A stretch of DNA of 64,000 nt, taken from contig OZ024892.1 in NCBI GenBank assembly GCA_964017195.1, positions 9,966,866-10,030,865 of the forward strand, read 5' to 3'. Under the pieces are notes generated by a model. The model worked only from the letters and a program-made list of their open reading frames with translations. It was not told the DNA's origin and ran no database searches. Made by a program: the position numbers and the translations under genes. This DNA comes from Siderastrea radians. Lineage: Eukaryota; Cnidaria; Anthozoa; Scleractinia; Rhizangiidae. This document shows, piece by piece, positions 26,401-40,535 of this stretch (position 1 is its first letter; every line of letters begins with the position of its first letter).

Positions 26401-29400
26401 CGAAACAGTGAATCATATGAGCGCGTTTTAGCTAATAATCACATTACTCACAAGGTATTTTCCATATGTTTTGTATTTAGTTTTCAATTTTTCTTACAAC
26501 TGTTATGCATATCATTAGCGTCACTGATTTTCCGTTATTCTGCTCAAATTCTGCTCGAAAATGCCTTATTCTGCCGGCAGAATGCTCGCCTCAAAAATCG
26601 CTTATTCTGCTCGAAATTCTGCCGGCAGAATTTATCCAAGCCTAGGGCTAGGAGAAACACGCAATCTTTTTTGCTCTTTGGCAGGAATTGGTCTCATCTA
26701 AATAGTATTGTTGTTATCAAATTTACCCAGAGAATGTAGAGACTATTCGTTATGTTGCAATTGCAAGGAGGAAGGTCCTAATGTTCTTTTCTCAGTCAAC
26801 TCAACTGAAGTTCAGTAACCTAAATACATGGAGTAAATATTTCGCGGATGATTTTTTAGCTGGAGTTTATTTTCGCGGGATCAAATTTTCGCGTATCGAC
26901 TGGAAAATCCGCGAAATTCGCGAAAATTTCATGCTACACGGTATGTCAGCTTTAGCCTCTCTATCAAAATGAGGCCTGGTGCATGTACTGCATTTCATAC
27001 GAAAATTAGTTTTGTTTTTACGCATGTAAATGAAACTCATTCTCATATGAAATGCTTTGCGCCCGGGCGTCGCCTTGAAAAAGAGGCTGAAGACATTTCG
27101 GAAATGGCCTATTAGAAAACTGCCACAGAAGTGACGAATCGATTGGAAGTACACTGAAGTCGTGCCGCGGTATAGAGAATCTAAGCATAGCCTTTCAATA
27201 GCGCGAGAAAACGACTTAAGACTACCACGCAAACGATTTCAGGTTTAAAAGATTATTCAATACTGTGTATTCATGGTTTGGTGGTTTTGTAGAATGTCTG
27301 GCGCTACTCTAAACACGTCATGTTCATCAACTGTTAATACTCATTTTGTGTTGTTTATTCTGTTTAACCAATGACATCAAGGCTTTTGACAAACAAAAGG
27401 CAGAGGTCGTGTTTTACAAAAAAGAAGTCTCAAGTTAGAACAAATAGCGAGGAAAATAAGTTGACTACCAAAGATTTTCAAATATGTGCTAATTAAATTG
27501 AGTTCTCTGCTAACAAATTATAAGAACTTTTGACTCGCAAACTGGTTTTCAGACACATCGGTTTACCCCGAATTTAAAGACAGCACATCTCTAAGGAGCG
27601 CTTTGACACAAATTTGTTTCCTGCCTGCAACTTAGTTGCCTTAAAAGCTCACTAACCCTGAAGGCATTTGGTGTTTCAAATATGATAAGAAATTTATCAT
27701 ACCGACAGAAAAGTCAATAAGATTTGTATATTCTGCACTCAGTGACTCGAGCTTTAGGGTTGATAACAATGCGACAATGAACTCCGTAGGCGCGAAGTTT
27801 TTTCTGATTCACTGTTTTTCGTGGATCAACTTACTGAGATTTTGTGGAATCTTTTCAGGAGGTAAGTGCGATAATTTAACGGCAATTTCTTGTTATAAAT
27901 TGTACGATAATTGCAAATAGTGACTCACACCATTTGTTTAGAGAATTCATGCACCGAAAATGGCGCGGCTTTTGTCAACTTATCTTAGTTATGGTGTCGA
28001 AGTCGTCTTGAGAAATCCAATTAGCCTTCCGTGACTTTCAAAGATCTGCCTTTGATACGAAATCAAGGGTTCATTTCGGGGAATATCTGTTCGGTGAGGC
28101 CTAAATTGCCTGAGATATTGGAATTTAATTGCAGTGTAAACTAAAGATTTCTTTAGCAAAACATTACCTCAGTGTTTCGTAGTAAGGGTCTGATTAATTC
28201 CTATTGTTTTCGGAGGGACAAATATGTCGTTTAGAATGTCAAATAAGGTTTGCTCGCATTTTCGGAGAGCCATCAGCAGCTTGGAAATTCGGCGGATAGG
28301 ATCCTGTTTCCTAAAATTTTCAGGGGCCTAAATTTTCAGCTGATAATTACGAACAGTTCAGCCAGTGTTAGCGGACACAAATATGCCTATAAAAGCTCTA
28401 AATCAATCTAAGAAAGTAGAAAATGATATTTGAAGTATTTCGCTAAATTTTTCTCGTTGGGTTGCTCCTGTCTTAATGCCGAATTTGCTAATTCTGGCCA
28501 CGATAGTGACATCACTTGTTTAGAAACCCCATGCATTTAACGTGATGGTTCTATTGTTTCGAAATTGTCTTGCGGTATTGAATTCATGATCAGCCTCCAG
28601 GGACCATCAGCATTCGCTTTGATACAATAAATGATGAGTTTGCTAATTGTGACCAATTATCGATTTAATGTGATTTTAGTCAGACTGAATTATTATTTAA
28701 TTGAGGTTTGCTAACACTACTTTGCACGAGTCCTAAGTACTCCTATAACCTCCTCCAAAGACTATAACAAAAGACGTGTTCGTCAGTATTTAGTATTGTT
28801 TCTTAACAATTATGATGAGATCACGGTAAAGCTATAGAAAGATGCTCTGTGTTCAGGTCAGTCAATTTGTGAGTTGATCATTGGAGTGAAAAAATTCTTA
28901 GCTCGCATCACCTTCTGAAGAAGAAGCAGTATAAGCTACATGAAGGCGGAAAAGGTGACGTTTGCTCAGATTTTTACGTGGCACACGGGCCTCATACTGC
29001 AACATGTCAATGAGGAGAATTTATACAAGTGACTACCTCAGTAGAAGTTTGCTTTGTTTGCTTTGCTTTGTTGGTTGAAAGATTACATCAGGAAATACGT
29101 AAAGACAGATTAGTCTTTAGTATTTGAAAAGAAAGTGTTATCAATTGAATTCATTTATTTTCCAGACATAGACGACTGTGCTAGTAACCCTTGTCTCAAC
29201 AATGGTACATGCTCTGATCAAGTGAACGACTTCAGCTGCAATTGCACTCCGGGTTACACTGGAAAACGTTGTGAAATTGGTAGGGACCTAAGCTAGTAAC
29301 GTGCTTTTTGATAGGCCTGGTTTACATGTGCGCCCCAAGTGCAAGTAAAAGCACGTTCGCGTAAACATGGAAAACACAAAAACGCACGCATATGGGAAAA

Positions 29401-32400
29401 GGAATTCTTACATTTTGTCGTGATTGGTTTGAGTTACTTTGAGTTTGCATTTGTTTCACCTGCGAAACAAAAAAATAAACTATCATTTTCCCTAACGAGC
29501 AAGTGATTCATATCTTCTCCACCAACTTAGAATACCCCTTCAAATGCACATGTTTACCATCCTGGCGCTTGCATTTGTTTCAATCAAGTGTGCTCGACAA
29601 CTGAATGACGATAATGTTTTTCGAAATTCTAATTCCTTTGGCATAAGATGATAACAGCTCTTTTCCTTGAAAACTAGAAACAGAATCATGTGGAACACAG
29701 AAACAAGGCAGTCCACTTTACATGATATACACCTGTAGCTTTTTAAGTGTATCACAGTATCCTTCTCTTGAGAAGTAGGCCGGTTCTCGAATATTTACTT
29801 TGTGACCCAACCAAGGCTATGCCTCTTTTCGTATCGCTTGAGTTGTTTTTTTTTGTCCCTTTAAGTAATAAATAAGCATCACTTCAGGTTCGTTGTTTTG
29901 GGTTGTGACTAGAATCGTATCCAAGCCTTTGATCTGTTTCATATTGCAGACGTAAATGAATGTTCCAGCAGCCCTTGTCAACACGGCGGTACATGCATCG
30001 ATCACGTGAACGGTTTTACTTGCAAATGTCCTGTGGGCTTTGGAGGGTTGAGATGCGAGCAAGGTAAGGAGACAACAGAAATATTTTGCACTGGAACCTG
30101 CCATTTTCAAAGTGGAGAAAACATGGTTGAGGCTAGGGTTTATAGTGCCTATTTCAGTTTATTTCGTTTTCCATAAAAATGTAATAAAAGGTTGAGGGAC
30201 TATATTTCTCCTTTGTTATGTAAATTATTTAACGACTTTAACTAAATTACCAAATTAAAAGCTTTCAAAAATGATAAACAGTGCAAGAAAAACCAAAACC
30301 TTACACCCGAATGCTCACATTTTACGGGTTTCGCCCACAGACCTCTAAAACATCAGAACGTAGCGACAGCAGACCATACATTAGCGACCTTTAGATTTGA
30401 CTACGAGCACGAGATTGAAAACAAGTACGACTTCTGAATTTCAAACCAGTGACGTTTCCAGAAACCTCACTCCTTCGTTTCGTTTACCAGTAAAGAAGGT
30501 AGCTCCAGCAATAAGGTTGGTCTGTGATGTGATAATGTAAAGGCTGATAAACTAGAACTGAAAACTCATACTCAATCTCGTACTTGTACTCAATTTTAAA
30601 GTTCCCTTGGCTACTAAAAGGACGATGTGAAACTATGTCACTCTTTCTAACCAAGATTCAAGCGTTTGTATTTACGGTAAGCAATAGATAAACGTAGATA
30701 TGAGCCGGAAATCTTTGTGGTTACTTGAAATACCATTCTTTTTCAGTATCATTATACGACTCATTTGGGATTTAGACTTTGACAAATACTGTTCTTGTGT
30801 GGTTTTACAGAACTTGGTTTTTTTCTTGTTGTGTGGCTGAAGCTGAAGAACATGACGTTCACAGTTGCTCTTGTAAATGAAAGTTCCACATTGTATCGAA
30901 CGACAGAAGATGCTGTCATAAACGAGGTATGAATAAAGAACCTTTGAAACAAACATTTTCTGAAATATGACAATAAAATAAGATAGTATATCCAGGCTAT
31001 TATAAATTGTGTTTTCGTTAACTTGGCCAGAAACGTGCTGTACTTTTGCTTCATTATACTGGAATAGCAAAAGTGTTGAAAAGGAAAAGGAAACATAAAC
31101 TTGAGAGGCAAAATAACGACTAAAAGCTCAAAGGTTTAACAGAAAGAACATTTTGACTTCCGGACGGACCGCCAATCAGAAATCGAATTTGATAAACTGT
31201 TAACTCCTCTTCCATCATTGCAATCCTGCACATAATCCCTAAACATACTTTTTTTGTTTTGTTCTGTAGAATCTTTTCAACAAATTTAGTTCTATATTTG
31301 GTGGTATTTAGGAATATGCCATAGAAATTAAGTAACCGAAATTTCGATGTCAGTTTTGCGGGACACTGTCTCTTTACTTTCTTTCAATTCTCTTCGCGGT
31401 TGTCTGCTGTAGCAAAAATTAAACAAAATTGTTTAACGGCTTTTCAAGGCTGCAAACAAGGATTTCTTTATTTTCTTCGGAGCAGGAATTTTGCTCGCTG
31501 ACCACAATTTCGTTCCATTCAAACACTCTACCGTAATAACCATAAGCTATTTTGCGTTTTCTTTACGACATGCTTTCTTGTTTCGTTCATGCGCGAACAC
31601 AAGAGCATGGCAACTTTGGGCTCGCAAACGCTATCTTGGGTTCTAGAGGAATCTCTCGCGGACTTTCGCGCCAAAGTTCGCGTGCACCTGTTCGAGCGCG
31701 CGAGAAAAGCCCCCGTCACCCATGGTATGCAAATGCATATAAGGCAGAAATTTTAACTCTTCTGATTTCAAAACTTTTTCTTGCCTATGTTTAGATAAAT
31801 AACATGCTGGTTACCGAGAAAGATTATTTCTTTGGCTCAGCATTGAGAAAGTTCAGGTAAGGGAGAAAAATGTTAAGGTCGTGATAAGACCTCGCCTCGC
31901 ACCAATGTTGCCGGGGTGCGATTCCCACACTTGACCATTTGTGAGTTGCTTTTGCTGCTAGTTCGAGGTCTCCCGGGTTTTCGTCCCTACGCGTACTTAA
32001 AAAGAGAACAATAATACAATAATAATTACAAAATAGAATCAAAATAGATTAATTCTAATTCCATCTGGAAACACTGGTTGATGTGCAACAGAAAATTCCA
32101 GTTTGAGTTAGGCACTGAACGATTGGTACAACTGTGAATTTGCGACATAAAATGGAGGAAGAGGAATTTCAAAGTAGTGTCGCAAGATGATTGTCTGATC
32201 TGAAACAACGGTAGATTATTTTGGCATGTTTTTTAGCCCATTAGACAAGGATTCAGCGACGGCGGAAATCCTTCTCAGGACTTTAATGAACAGCACAGAC
32301 CACATCATGAATGTCATCAAACAGAAACTTAAGTCTCATAAAGGCATATTTGAAAAGAACTACAAGTTTTTTGAAAACAGAGGTAAGCAGAAAATGAGTT

Positions 32401-35400
32401 GTCTTCCTTTAACACCCTTACTCTTCTGAAAGAATGAAAGTCACAATTTAGACCATTTTTCGAGAAATTTAAAATATGGGTGAAAAACACATACACACAT
32501 TAAAAGGGAAATCTCATCATGAAGTTCCTTTCAGTAGCGTTCATTTTTCAGCAAAGACCTGCATCATAGTTTTACATCTCTTAGTCACACTTTAGCATTT
32601 AAGCCACGCACTCAAAAGTTAGAGCAAACTTTTACAGCTTAGCAAATAGCACCACAGGAAAGCACTACTTGATAGCTTTCATTTGATTGGTCAAAACTCA
32701 GGATTTCCTGTACAGACTCAAAATTTAGCACTGCTTTGTAAAGCATAATAAACAACACCACAGGAAAGTGCTACTCAGTAGCTTTTATTTAATGGTCCCA
32801 ATCATTCACAGACTCAAAAGTTAGAAACACCTTGCACAGCATAATAAACAGCACCACAGGAAAGTTCTGCTCAGTAGTTTTCATTTGAATGTTCACACCT
32901 GAGGATTTCATCCACAAATTTAAAACCTAGAACCACCTCGTACGGCACAATAAATAGCACCAAAGGAAAGTACTGCTCAGTGGCTTTCATTTGAATGGTC
33001 ACACTTTAGGATTTCATCCATAGAATCAAAAGTTAGAACCTCCTCGTACAGCATAATAAGCACAGGAAAGTACTACTCACTTCAAAATCCCTCATTTCAC
33101 TGCTGCACTACTTGTTGTTTATTACTAGTAACTGTTATTATTCTTATAAGCAAGGCACTCGTTTTCTCTGCATTCATTTTTCAGCAAATCCATCTTGCAG
33201 TCCGCCCAATATTTCGACGCCTCTATCAAAGGAAATCACTAAGCCAACTAAAATGAAGAAATCGGAAGATTTTAGGTTTCTCTTGAGAGTTGAAATAGAT
33301 TGCAGAATTTCTGGCCAGGTTCAAGTATCATACAGCGCTGAGATGTACACCATCGACTTTAACTCAGGGTCGTTTCGAAGAATAGTGTACAGAATAGGAA
33401 CAACGGTAGGTGATGTCACTACCACAGTTCGCGGCAAAGGATTCGATTACGGCCTCTACTATTTCAAGTTCACAGGAACAATTGAAAGACAAACTGGTAC
33501 TACAGTAAACAGCTATGGTTACATAGAAGTGACTTCGACTTCCTTGGTTGTGAATATTATCGGCGACAGCCAAGTATCTCAAGGTCTTAATAAGAACCTT
33601 ACTCTGAACGGCTCTCAGTCACATGACCCGGACGTTGGCAAAGGAGATTATACAGGGCTCAATTTCACATGGCTTTGCAGGAGGGAAGAAGAGACATTTC
33701 CGGATGATATTGCATCACTTCCGGTCGTGCTTCCTCCCTCCGGATCTCCAGGTTCTTGGAACCGTGGCGGTTGCTATGGCACCGGAGTGGGGAAGTTAAA
33801 AGCCAGAGCCGGGGCGTCTTACATCGTCGATCTCGATGTCGATAAAATGAAGGGTGATCAGGATTATGTAATCAAGTTGTTTATGACAAAGAGAGGACAG
33901 ATTGCAACTGCTGTTCATCGACTGCGAATTAAAGAAGAGATCCAGCTGAGCATAGTGTAAGTGAGGCATACGTTCAATATGTAAATAATCACTGACCGTA
34001 TGTGTCAGCAGTCCCTGAACCGATTTTTTAAACGGGGCTTAAATCTTAGCCAACCTTTGGCTCGTTCAATAAAAGGTTTCTTGCAGCAACATTGGCCATG
34101 CTCCAAATGGTTGAAAGCCATTCACTATAATTCCAAGGAAACATCAATCCTTGACCGGTTTTATGACTTTTGGAAACACTCGTAAAAGTTGGGAGAATAC
34201 AATGCAGGAGTCGGGACACTTGCCTTTGGCTCGTACTCAAACTACTCATTTATATGTTACTATACACTATGCATGAAAACATGGAAAGCGCTTTTCTGCT
34301 TCTCGAACTATACGCAATCCTATGAGATTCTTTTAAGGTATTAGAACTGGTTAAAACATGTTAATTGAAAAAATATATACTTCTCAAACATAACAGAATC
34401 ATTCCAGATAAAAAGTACATAGACTTATTCAGCAAAACCTAAGCTTTCAGGAAATCGATATCTCAGGTGTCAATTTTTACACCTTAGGTGTGAATTCACA
34501 TTTAAATCGCAGGCTCAAAAAATCAAAGATTGCTCATTTCTAGCTTTCCCTGTACAGCTACAAAAATGAATTCGTTTGGAGCAGATTTACTATTAAAAAG
34601 TTCAAATTCCTTGAAATACCCGGCTGATGGTATCATTTAGTTTTGGAGATATACCGAATTTACCTTTTTCACGAGTCCATGAACTTAATACGATCGCAAC
34701 TTCGTCACAATTGTCTGCTTTGACCCGGTTATTTACGTGCCGTAGAAATATTTTAATTCTATACCTCTCTACTTCCAATGACTTTCTGCACTGTCTGTTG
34801 TGGCCGTAAAAGTGGCGAACATATCAGCAAAATACACGGTCGCATCTTTGAAATTCAGCGGCGCCATGTTAGATTTTCATGTGTAGACCGCTGTCCAATA
34901 TGTCTGACGAAAGAAACCTACCGATTGAAGCCCGAAAGCGGTCGAAAATCGACGAACTTTTCCGCTCACCATCGGATAAACATAGCGGCGTAGACAAATA
35001 CGGATAGCATAGCAACGCGTATTGTGTTACAAGTTTCATGCTGAGTTTTGTCTGCAACACGCGAAGCTCAGATATCAAATCGATTTCTTGACGGATTTTA
35101 AGGCCTAAGAAAGGCCAAAGATTCGAAACGGTGGTCGTAAACTGCTTTTAGGAATGCGAAAGTATTTAATGCGAAAGTATTTCACGGTTTTTCGTCGAAT
35201 TTCGCCCGCAGTTTTCACTAAACGATCGCATGTTCGAATTTGAGCGAACGCGAAATAGCTGTCAACACGAGATCATATTGTTTCAAATTTCACAAATCGA
35301 AAGAAAATAACACGCGTGACAACCAACTTCATTCTTCGTTTTCTCCGCTCCTACTAGGAATGAAGCTCTCATCTTTTGCAGTTTTGTTACAGTTTGGTAA

Positions 35401-38400
35401 TATCTTTCAAATAATCGAACTTTTGGATATGGTTTATCAACCAGTTCTGATACCTTAAGTGTGGAATGCATTAGGGATAACACTAAAAAGTGCTCTCGTG
35501 TTCGCTACATCAATTTAAACTTCTAGTGTATTTGTTTTACTTTACACAGCTGTCGTCAAAACTGTCAACGTTACGTCATTCTGTCATCCAGGCTGATCCT
35601 GGAAACTCGTTGTTCCGGTTTACTGTGCGACAAAATTGATACCTACACCTGGTCAATGAAATATCGCGATAAAGGTGACCCAACCTGGAAGGAAATAACC
35701 AACCTGGATGAAATAATCCTCACGTACAGAAATTCTCCTAATTTAGTCACTGCACAGGGGAGCCTTTACGGCAACGCCTCCTACTTAGTGAACGTGAAAG
35801 GCGTGACCTCCACAGGTCAAAGCTCCATTGCAACATTCTCTTTTCTCACAAACACGCCCCCTTTTGGAGGGAAATGCGAAGTCGATAAGCCGGAAGCAAA
35901 AGCGTGGGAAACAAGCTTTGTGTTTACATGCAGTGGTTGGTACGACGAGGACCTACCGCTGAAGTACAGGTTTCGCTACAACAGCAGTGATGGCATTGAA
36001 ATGGTCTTTCAGTCTGGTACTTCAAGGAGGGCTACAGGAAAGCTACCTGTTGGAGATCCGAACGAGGATTATAAACTTCAAGTACAAGTTCTTATTATAG
36101 ATGACCTTGGATCTTCAGTGGACACATGGATTAATGTTAAAGTGAGTGTACTTTTCAATTGTGTCAACCATATCGTGATTGCTTTGCAGTGCTCGACAAC
36201 CTAGACTTTCCACAGAGTTTCGGTTTTTTCCCGCCAGCATCCACTTTTCTAAGTTGAATCATTGATATTAAAGGAAAAAATTTTCCATCGGCGTTTGGCG
36301 CTCTTTTACTGACTTTCTCGAGTGAATGAAGACATATCATCGCTTCAGGGCGCATTTTTTTAAGTACAGACGTTTGTGAGCCATGGAGGGCAGCCTGAAA
36401 TTCCCGTTTGTCCCATTTGACTGCATCACGTCCATGATGGTCGACCACCGGATCGGAAAGAAAAAGAAAATTTCTTCAGCCTTTGACGAGGAGCAAAAAT
36501 AAAAGCCAACAGAGAGAACCGATTTCGATTGATGCTTGATACCGTTTGCATTTATATTGCCATGATGCTATCCCAAAAAAAAAGCGTAAAAAAAGGGACC
36601 GGACCGAACGAAGGTATGGGTCCGGAAGAGCGAAACAAACATCGAAAAGAACAAAAAGAATGAAACTACAACGGACCAAAAACGAATATTAAGCTCACTT
36701 AAATCTCTCCATGCTATAGGGCATGTAAGGTTTCAAGGTCATTCCCCCGAAATAAAATTTAACATACGATTTTTGTTAAACTTTCACAAGTTGTTATCTA
36801 TCGTGCAATGTTTTGAAATATAAAATAAAAAGAACAGGTCCCCATGTCTGTTTACGAGATATCATCGTCTCAAGTTACCTCATAATCCCAAGCAATTTCG
36901 CCTAACAAACACATGTTTATTTGATCAGTTTACGCTACTTTCCGCAGGAACAGGAAGCACATAATTAAAGCAAATCTTGAAACAATGTACTAGATGTAAA
37001 ATATCGATAACAAGGAACAATTTAATAGATGTTTTATGGCAGATGCTCGAAGCATTAAACGAAATTAACTTAAAACCTTCTTCAAGTGCGTGTTCAAATA
37101 GGAAATCTATTACTCCCTGGAGGTGCGCGCGCTGTGAGCACGCGCTAATGATGCAACAAATCGTGTGCAGTAAGGATGCGCAATGCAATACAGGGCAATG
37201 ACCTTAAATAAACAATTTGGGTTCTTACTGATTCCTATTTTAGCACCAGTCCTTTTTCGTGATAATGATTTAGTCAGTGCCACGATTTCCCATAATGCCC
37301 TTCAGGTTACTGATCCAGTGGTGTCTGTACAAACTCTTGAAGAGGATGTGTCTGAGGATGGACCAATGAATCAATACCTGAAGGACAACAACATCGAGAT
37401 GGCCGCACAAAGGGCCACTGCCGTGCTGTCAGTAGTAAACCATGCTGAGAAAAAAGAGATCAAGTTACAAGATAAGATAAAGGTGAGCTTAAACTGCTTA
37501 TCTTCAGAAACGATCAATTCAAACAGAGATGTAGATCTATGTGAAGATTAGAGACACAGACCGTTCAAGGGAGGGAGTTTAATCTGGTTTCTGTGGCAAG
37601 ATCAGAAGCAACAACGAGTATTACTTCATTTCCTTTGAATGGAATGCTAGTCACTTACAGAGTTACCATCTTCAGCACTTTCTAAACTATGTTTACTAAT
37701 CCCTCCCCAAGTACCGGCGAGCCGTTACTAAAAGTGGTACTACGATCAAAAAATCACCTCTATTTTTTCTTCCGATTTCGAAACTTTGTTTACTAAACAC
37801 TCTTCAAGCGAAATTTCAAGCCTTAATTTTGAGAAGACTGACTTTATTTAAACTGCAATTTTCCGACTTAATGGTCCGCCATTATTATACAATGACGTCA
37901 TTCACTCAAGAGGTTTAGAATGCAATGTGTAAACACAGCTTAAAGCAAAACACGAGTTTTAGAGTCTGAAAACTCTAAACTCCCGTTCTGCATACAAAAT
38001 AAGCGACTTCCGGTCACGTTCACGCATACATTGCATTCTGAAGCTCTTGAGTGAATGACGTCATTGTATCCTTTCTGGTGTAATAATGGCGGACTATTAA
38101 ATTGGAAAATTGCAGTTTGAATAAACAGTCTTGTTCTCCAAATAAAGGCTTGAAATTTCGCTTGGAGAGTGTTTAGTAAATAAAGTTTCGAAATCCGAAG
38201 AAAAAATAAAGGTGATTTTTTGGTCGTAGTACCACTTTTAGTAACGGCTCGCCGGTACCACAATGTTGAGTGCCTCTTCTTGCCGAAAGAAACAAATAGC
38301 AGCGACCAGCGAGCATGCATGAATTTATGATTTATGAGCTTCAGGCGAAAAGGGCTCTTTATCAATCTCTGTACAAGAAGTTGCATATTGTGTCCTGACC

Positions 38401-40492
38401 GTGTCCCTAGATCCAAACGTCACTCATCAGTTAGTAACTTTACTTGACCTTCTCTTAAATCAGAAAAGGTTTAGTCATGCCGTCTCCTAAAGGCGATCGT
38501 ATTTTTTAAAGTATGTTCTCAATACACCACCAATAATGTAGAAGACGGAAAAGTTGAAAATTATGTAAGCTGTAGTAATGCAAGATTTTCAAAAAAGAAA
38601 AATGTAAATTTTTGTCAACCAGTCAAGAGACCAGCAATTTTTAAAAATCAAAGTTTAGTAGCCGCCCATGCCTTTCATTAGCTCGTGCAGTTCACCCATA
38701 TTACTTCAAATCGATCGGTTAATTGATGAAGTCATTAGTCATTTTTTTTACCTTAGCTCAAAGATTCTATTGTTGATGCATGGTCAGCGGTAAGCGTTTC
38801 CAATCTAGAAGAAGTAACGCAGGTGTCAGCGGTTGTTGCCAGCGTGGCGGACAAAAGAAACGAGCTATCCATCGAGTCCCAGGTAAAGTATGTAAGCGGA
38901 GTCAGGTTTTCCGCGGATTCGTAAACATCACCTCACTGCGCTTTGTTTCTAACTTTGAACCACGCTTTCGTTGAAAGAAAAAATGAAAATACTTGTGCTA
39001 AGTGATCTATTGGAAATATTAAATGATGAGAAAAAAGTGTATTCAAGTTTTGAAAACTGCAAGAAAAACTCTAGCTATTGTCAAATTAAAGTGATGAGGT
39101 GAATGAACCCTTTAATTTCCTCCTTAGCGTTGCTTTTGTACGGAATTATGGACCACGCGAGGTACAGGAAACTCATTTGACCTCAGTGGGACTCGAACTC
39201 ATCATCCCCAGATTGTGATCACCGATGCTCTACCGACTGAGCCACGAGGCCAGACGGGAGCAGGTCGTGTGTTTTTAGATGGCAATTCGCTGTAACAGCT
39301 CATGTACTGGGACTTCGTTAAATGTTGAAACATCCAGCGAGTTGCAGTCATGTTCGAGGCAAACCTAATACCCTTAATAATGGTAGACCCTCGCCGATAT
39401 TTTGTAAATTAATTCTGAAAAACCCAGCTAGGAGAATTAATAAAATGTGTTGTATTGTAACTTTTAAAGTTGTTGCCAAAACAGGGTCTAAAAAATTAGG
39501 CTTGATCGGGATCTGAACCCGTGGCCCTGCGCTTATCGGTACACTACACGTGCTTTACCAGCTGAGATATCACACTAGCTACTCGTGGAAGATGAATGGA
39601 CTGGAGTCAAATATATGTTATAGTTCAATTTTATTCTTGGTTCAATTTTTATTTTCTTTGTTTCATATTCATTATCATATATTAACATAAAAAAGAACAA
39701 AGGAAAATACAAATTGAACCAAGGATAAAATTGAAGTAGAACATATATTATATAAATAATCAATTATGTGACTTGCACTAGAAGAAATCACTGCATGACT
39801 GCATGCATGACTTTCATCTACAGTTCACATATATGATATTTCATAAATTTTACTTCTAAACTGAAGACAGCTTACTAATTAGATGACCTTGCTCCACTGT
39901 TTATGACATTTACCATCTTTTTCACGCTTTGACCTTTGTTTACTTGCAACAGGAGAAAGCAGTCATTATCCTGGACTCGATGACCGATTTTATGACTCTG
40001 AAGTTAAATAACAAGTCGAACCACGAGGACGAAGAGATTGTTGAACAGGTTGGAACATCGCTCCTGAACGGACTGGGAAACTTGTTGGACATCACTGCTC
40101 ATGAAGCGAAGGAGGACAGCGGTGAAGAAGAGGAAGAATCACTTGTTGTTATCAGCAGTGAAAGAAAACAGAAGGTAAGGGATGATTTCGTTATGAGTAG
40201 CCTGCGTAGCAAGTGTTTCCGTAGGCTTTTCCGCACAATCGAAGCGTTTTGGTCTCACGAAAACTGGAGCGAGGGGCACTTCTCCTCCCCTCTCCGTCAC
40301 CCTCCTCGCACCTTTTTCTTGCACTCACCCCCAATTTTCGTGCGGCCAGAAGGCGAAATCGTGCGGAAAAGCCCACGGAAACGCTTGCTTCACAGACTAT
40401 GTTATAACCATTACAGTGAAATGGGCGCTACAGTCAAAAGGGCTACGTCATGAGGATTTCTTATATTTTTGGGTCAATACCGGCTCTATTGA

Positions 40493-40535
<43 letters not shown>

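Larger units (their letters stand above)
25490..29055. repeat. Segmental duplication, right copy
   Basis: Counterpart of 18015-21435, beginning just after EGF exon 4 and ending just before EGF exon 5. Interrupted by the nested TA-flanked MITEs (25865-26941) and by a MITE at about 28064-28471. Confidence 0.88.

Noticed and set aside
39188..39252. Functional tRNA gene on the minus strand
   Set aside because: Anticodon and T stems are mismatched and the anticodon loop lacks a proper T33 context; it is better read as a SINE head.
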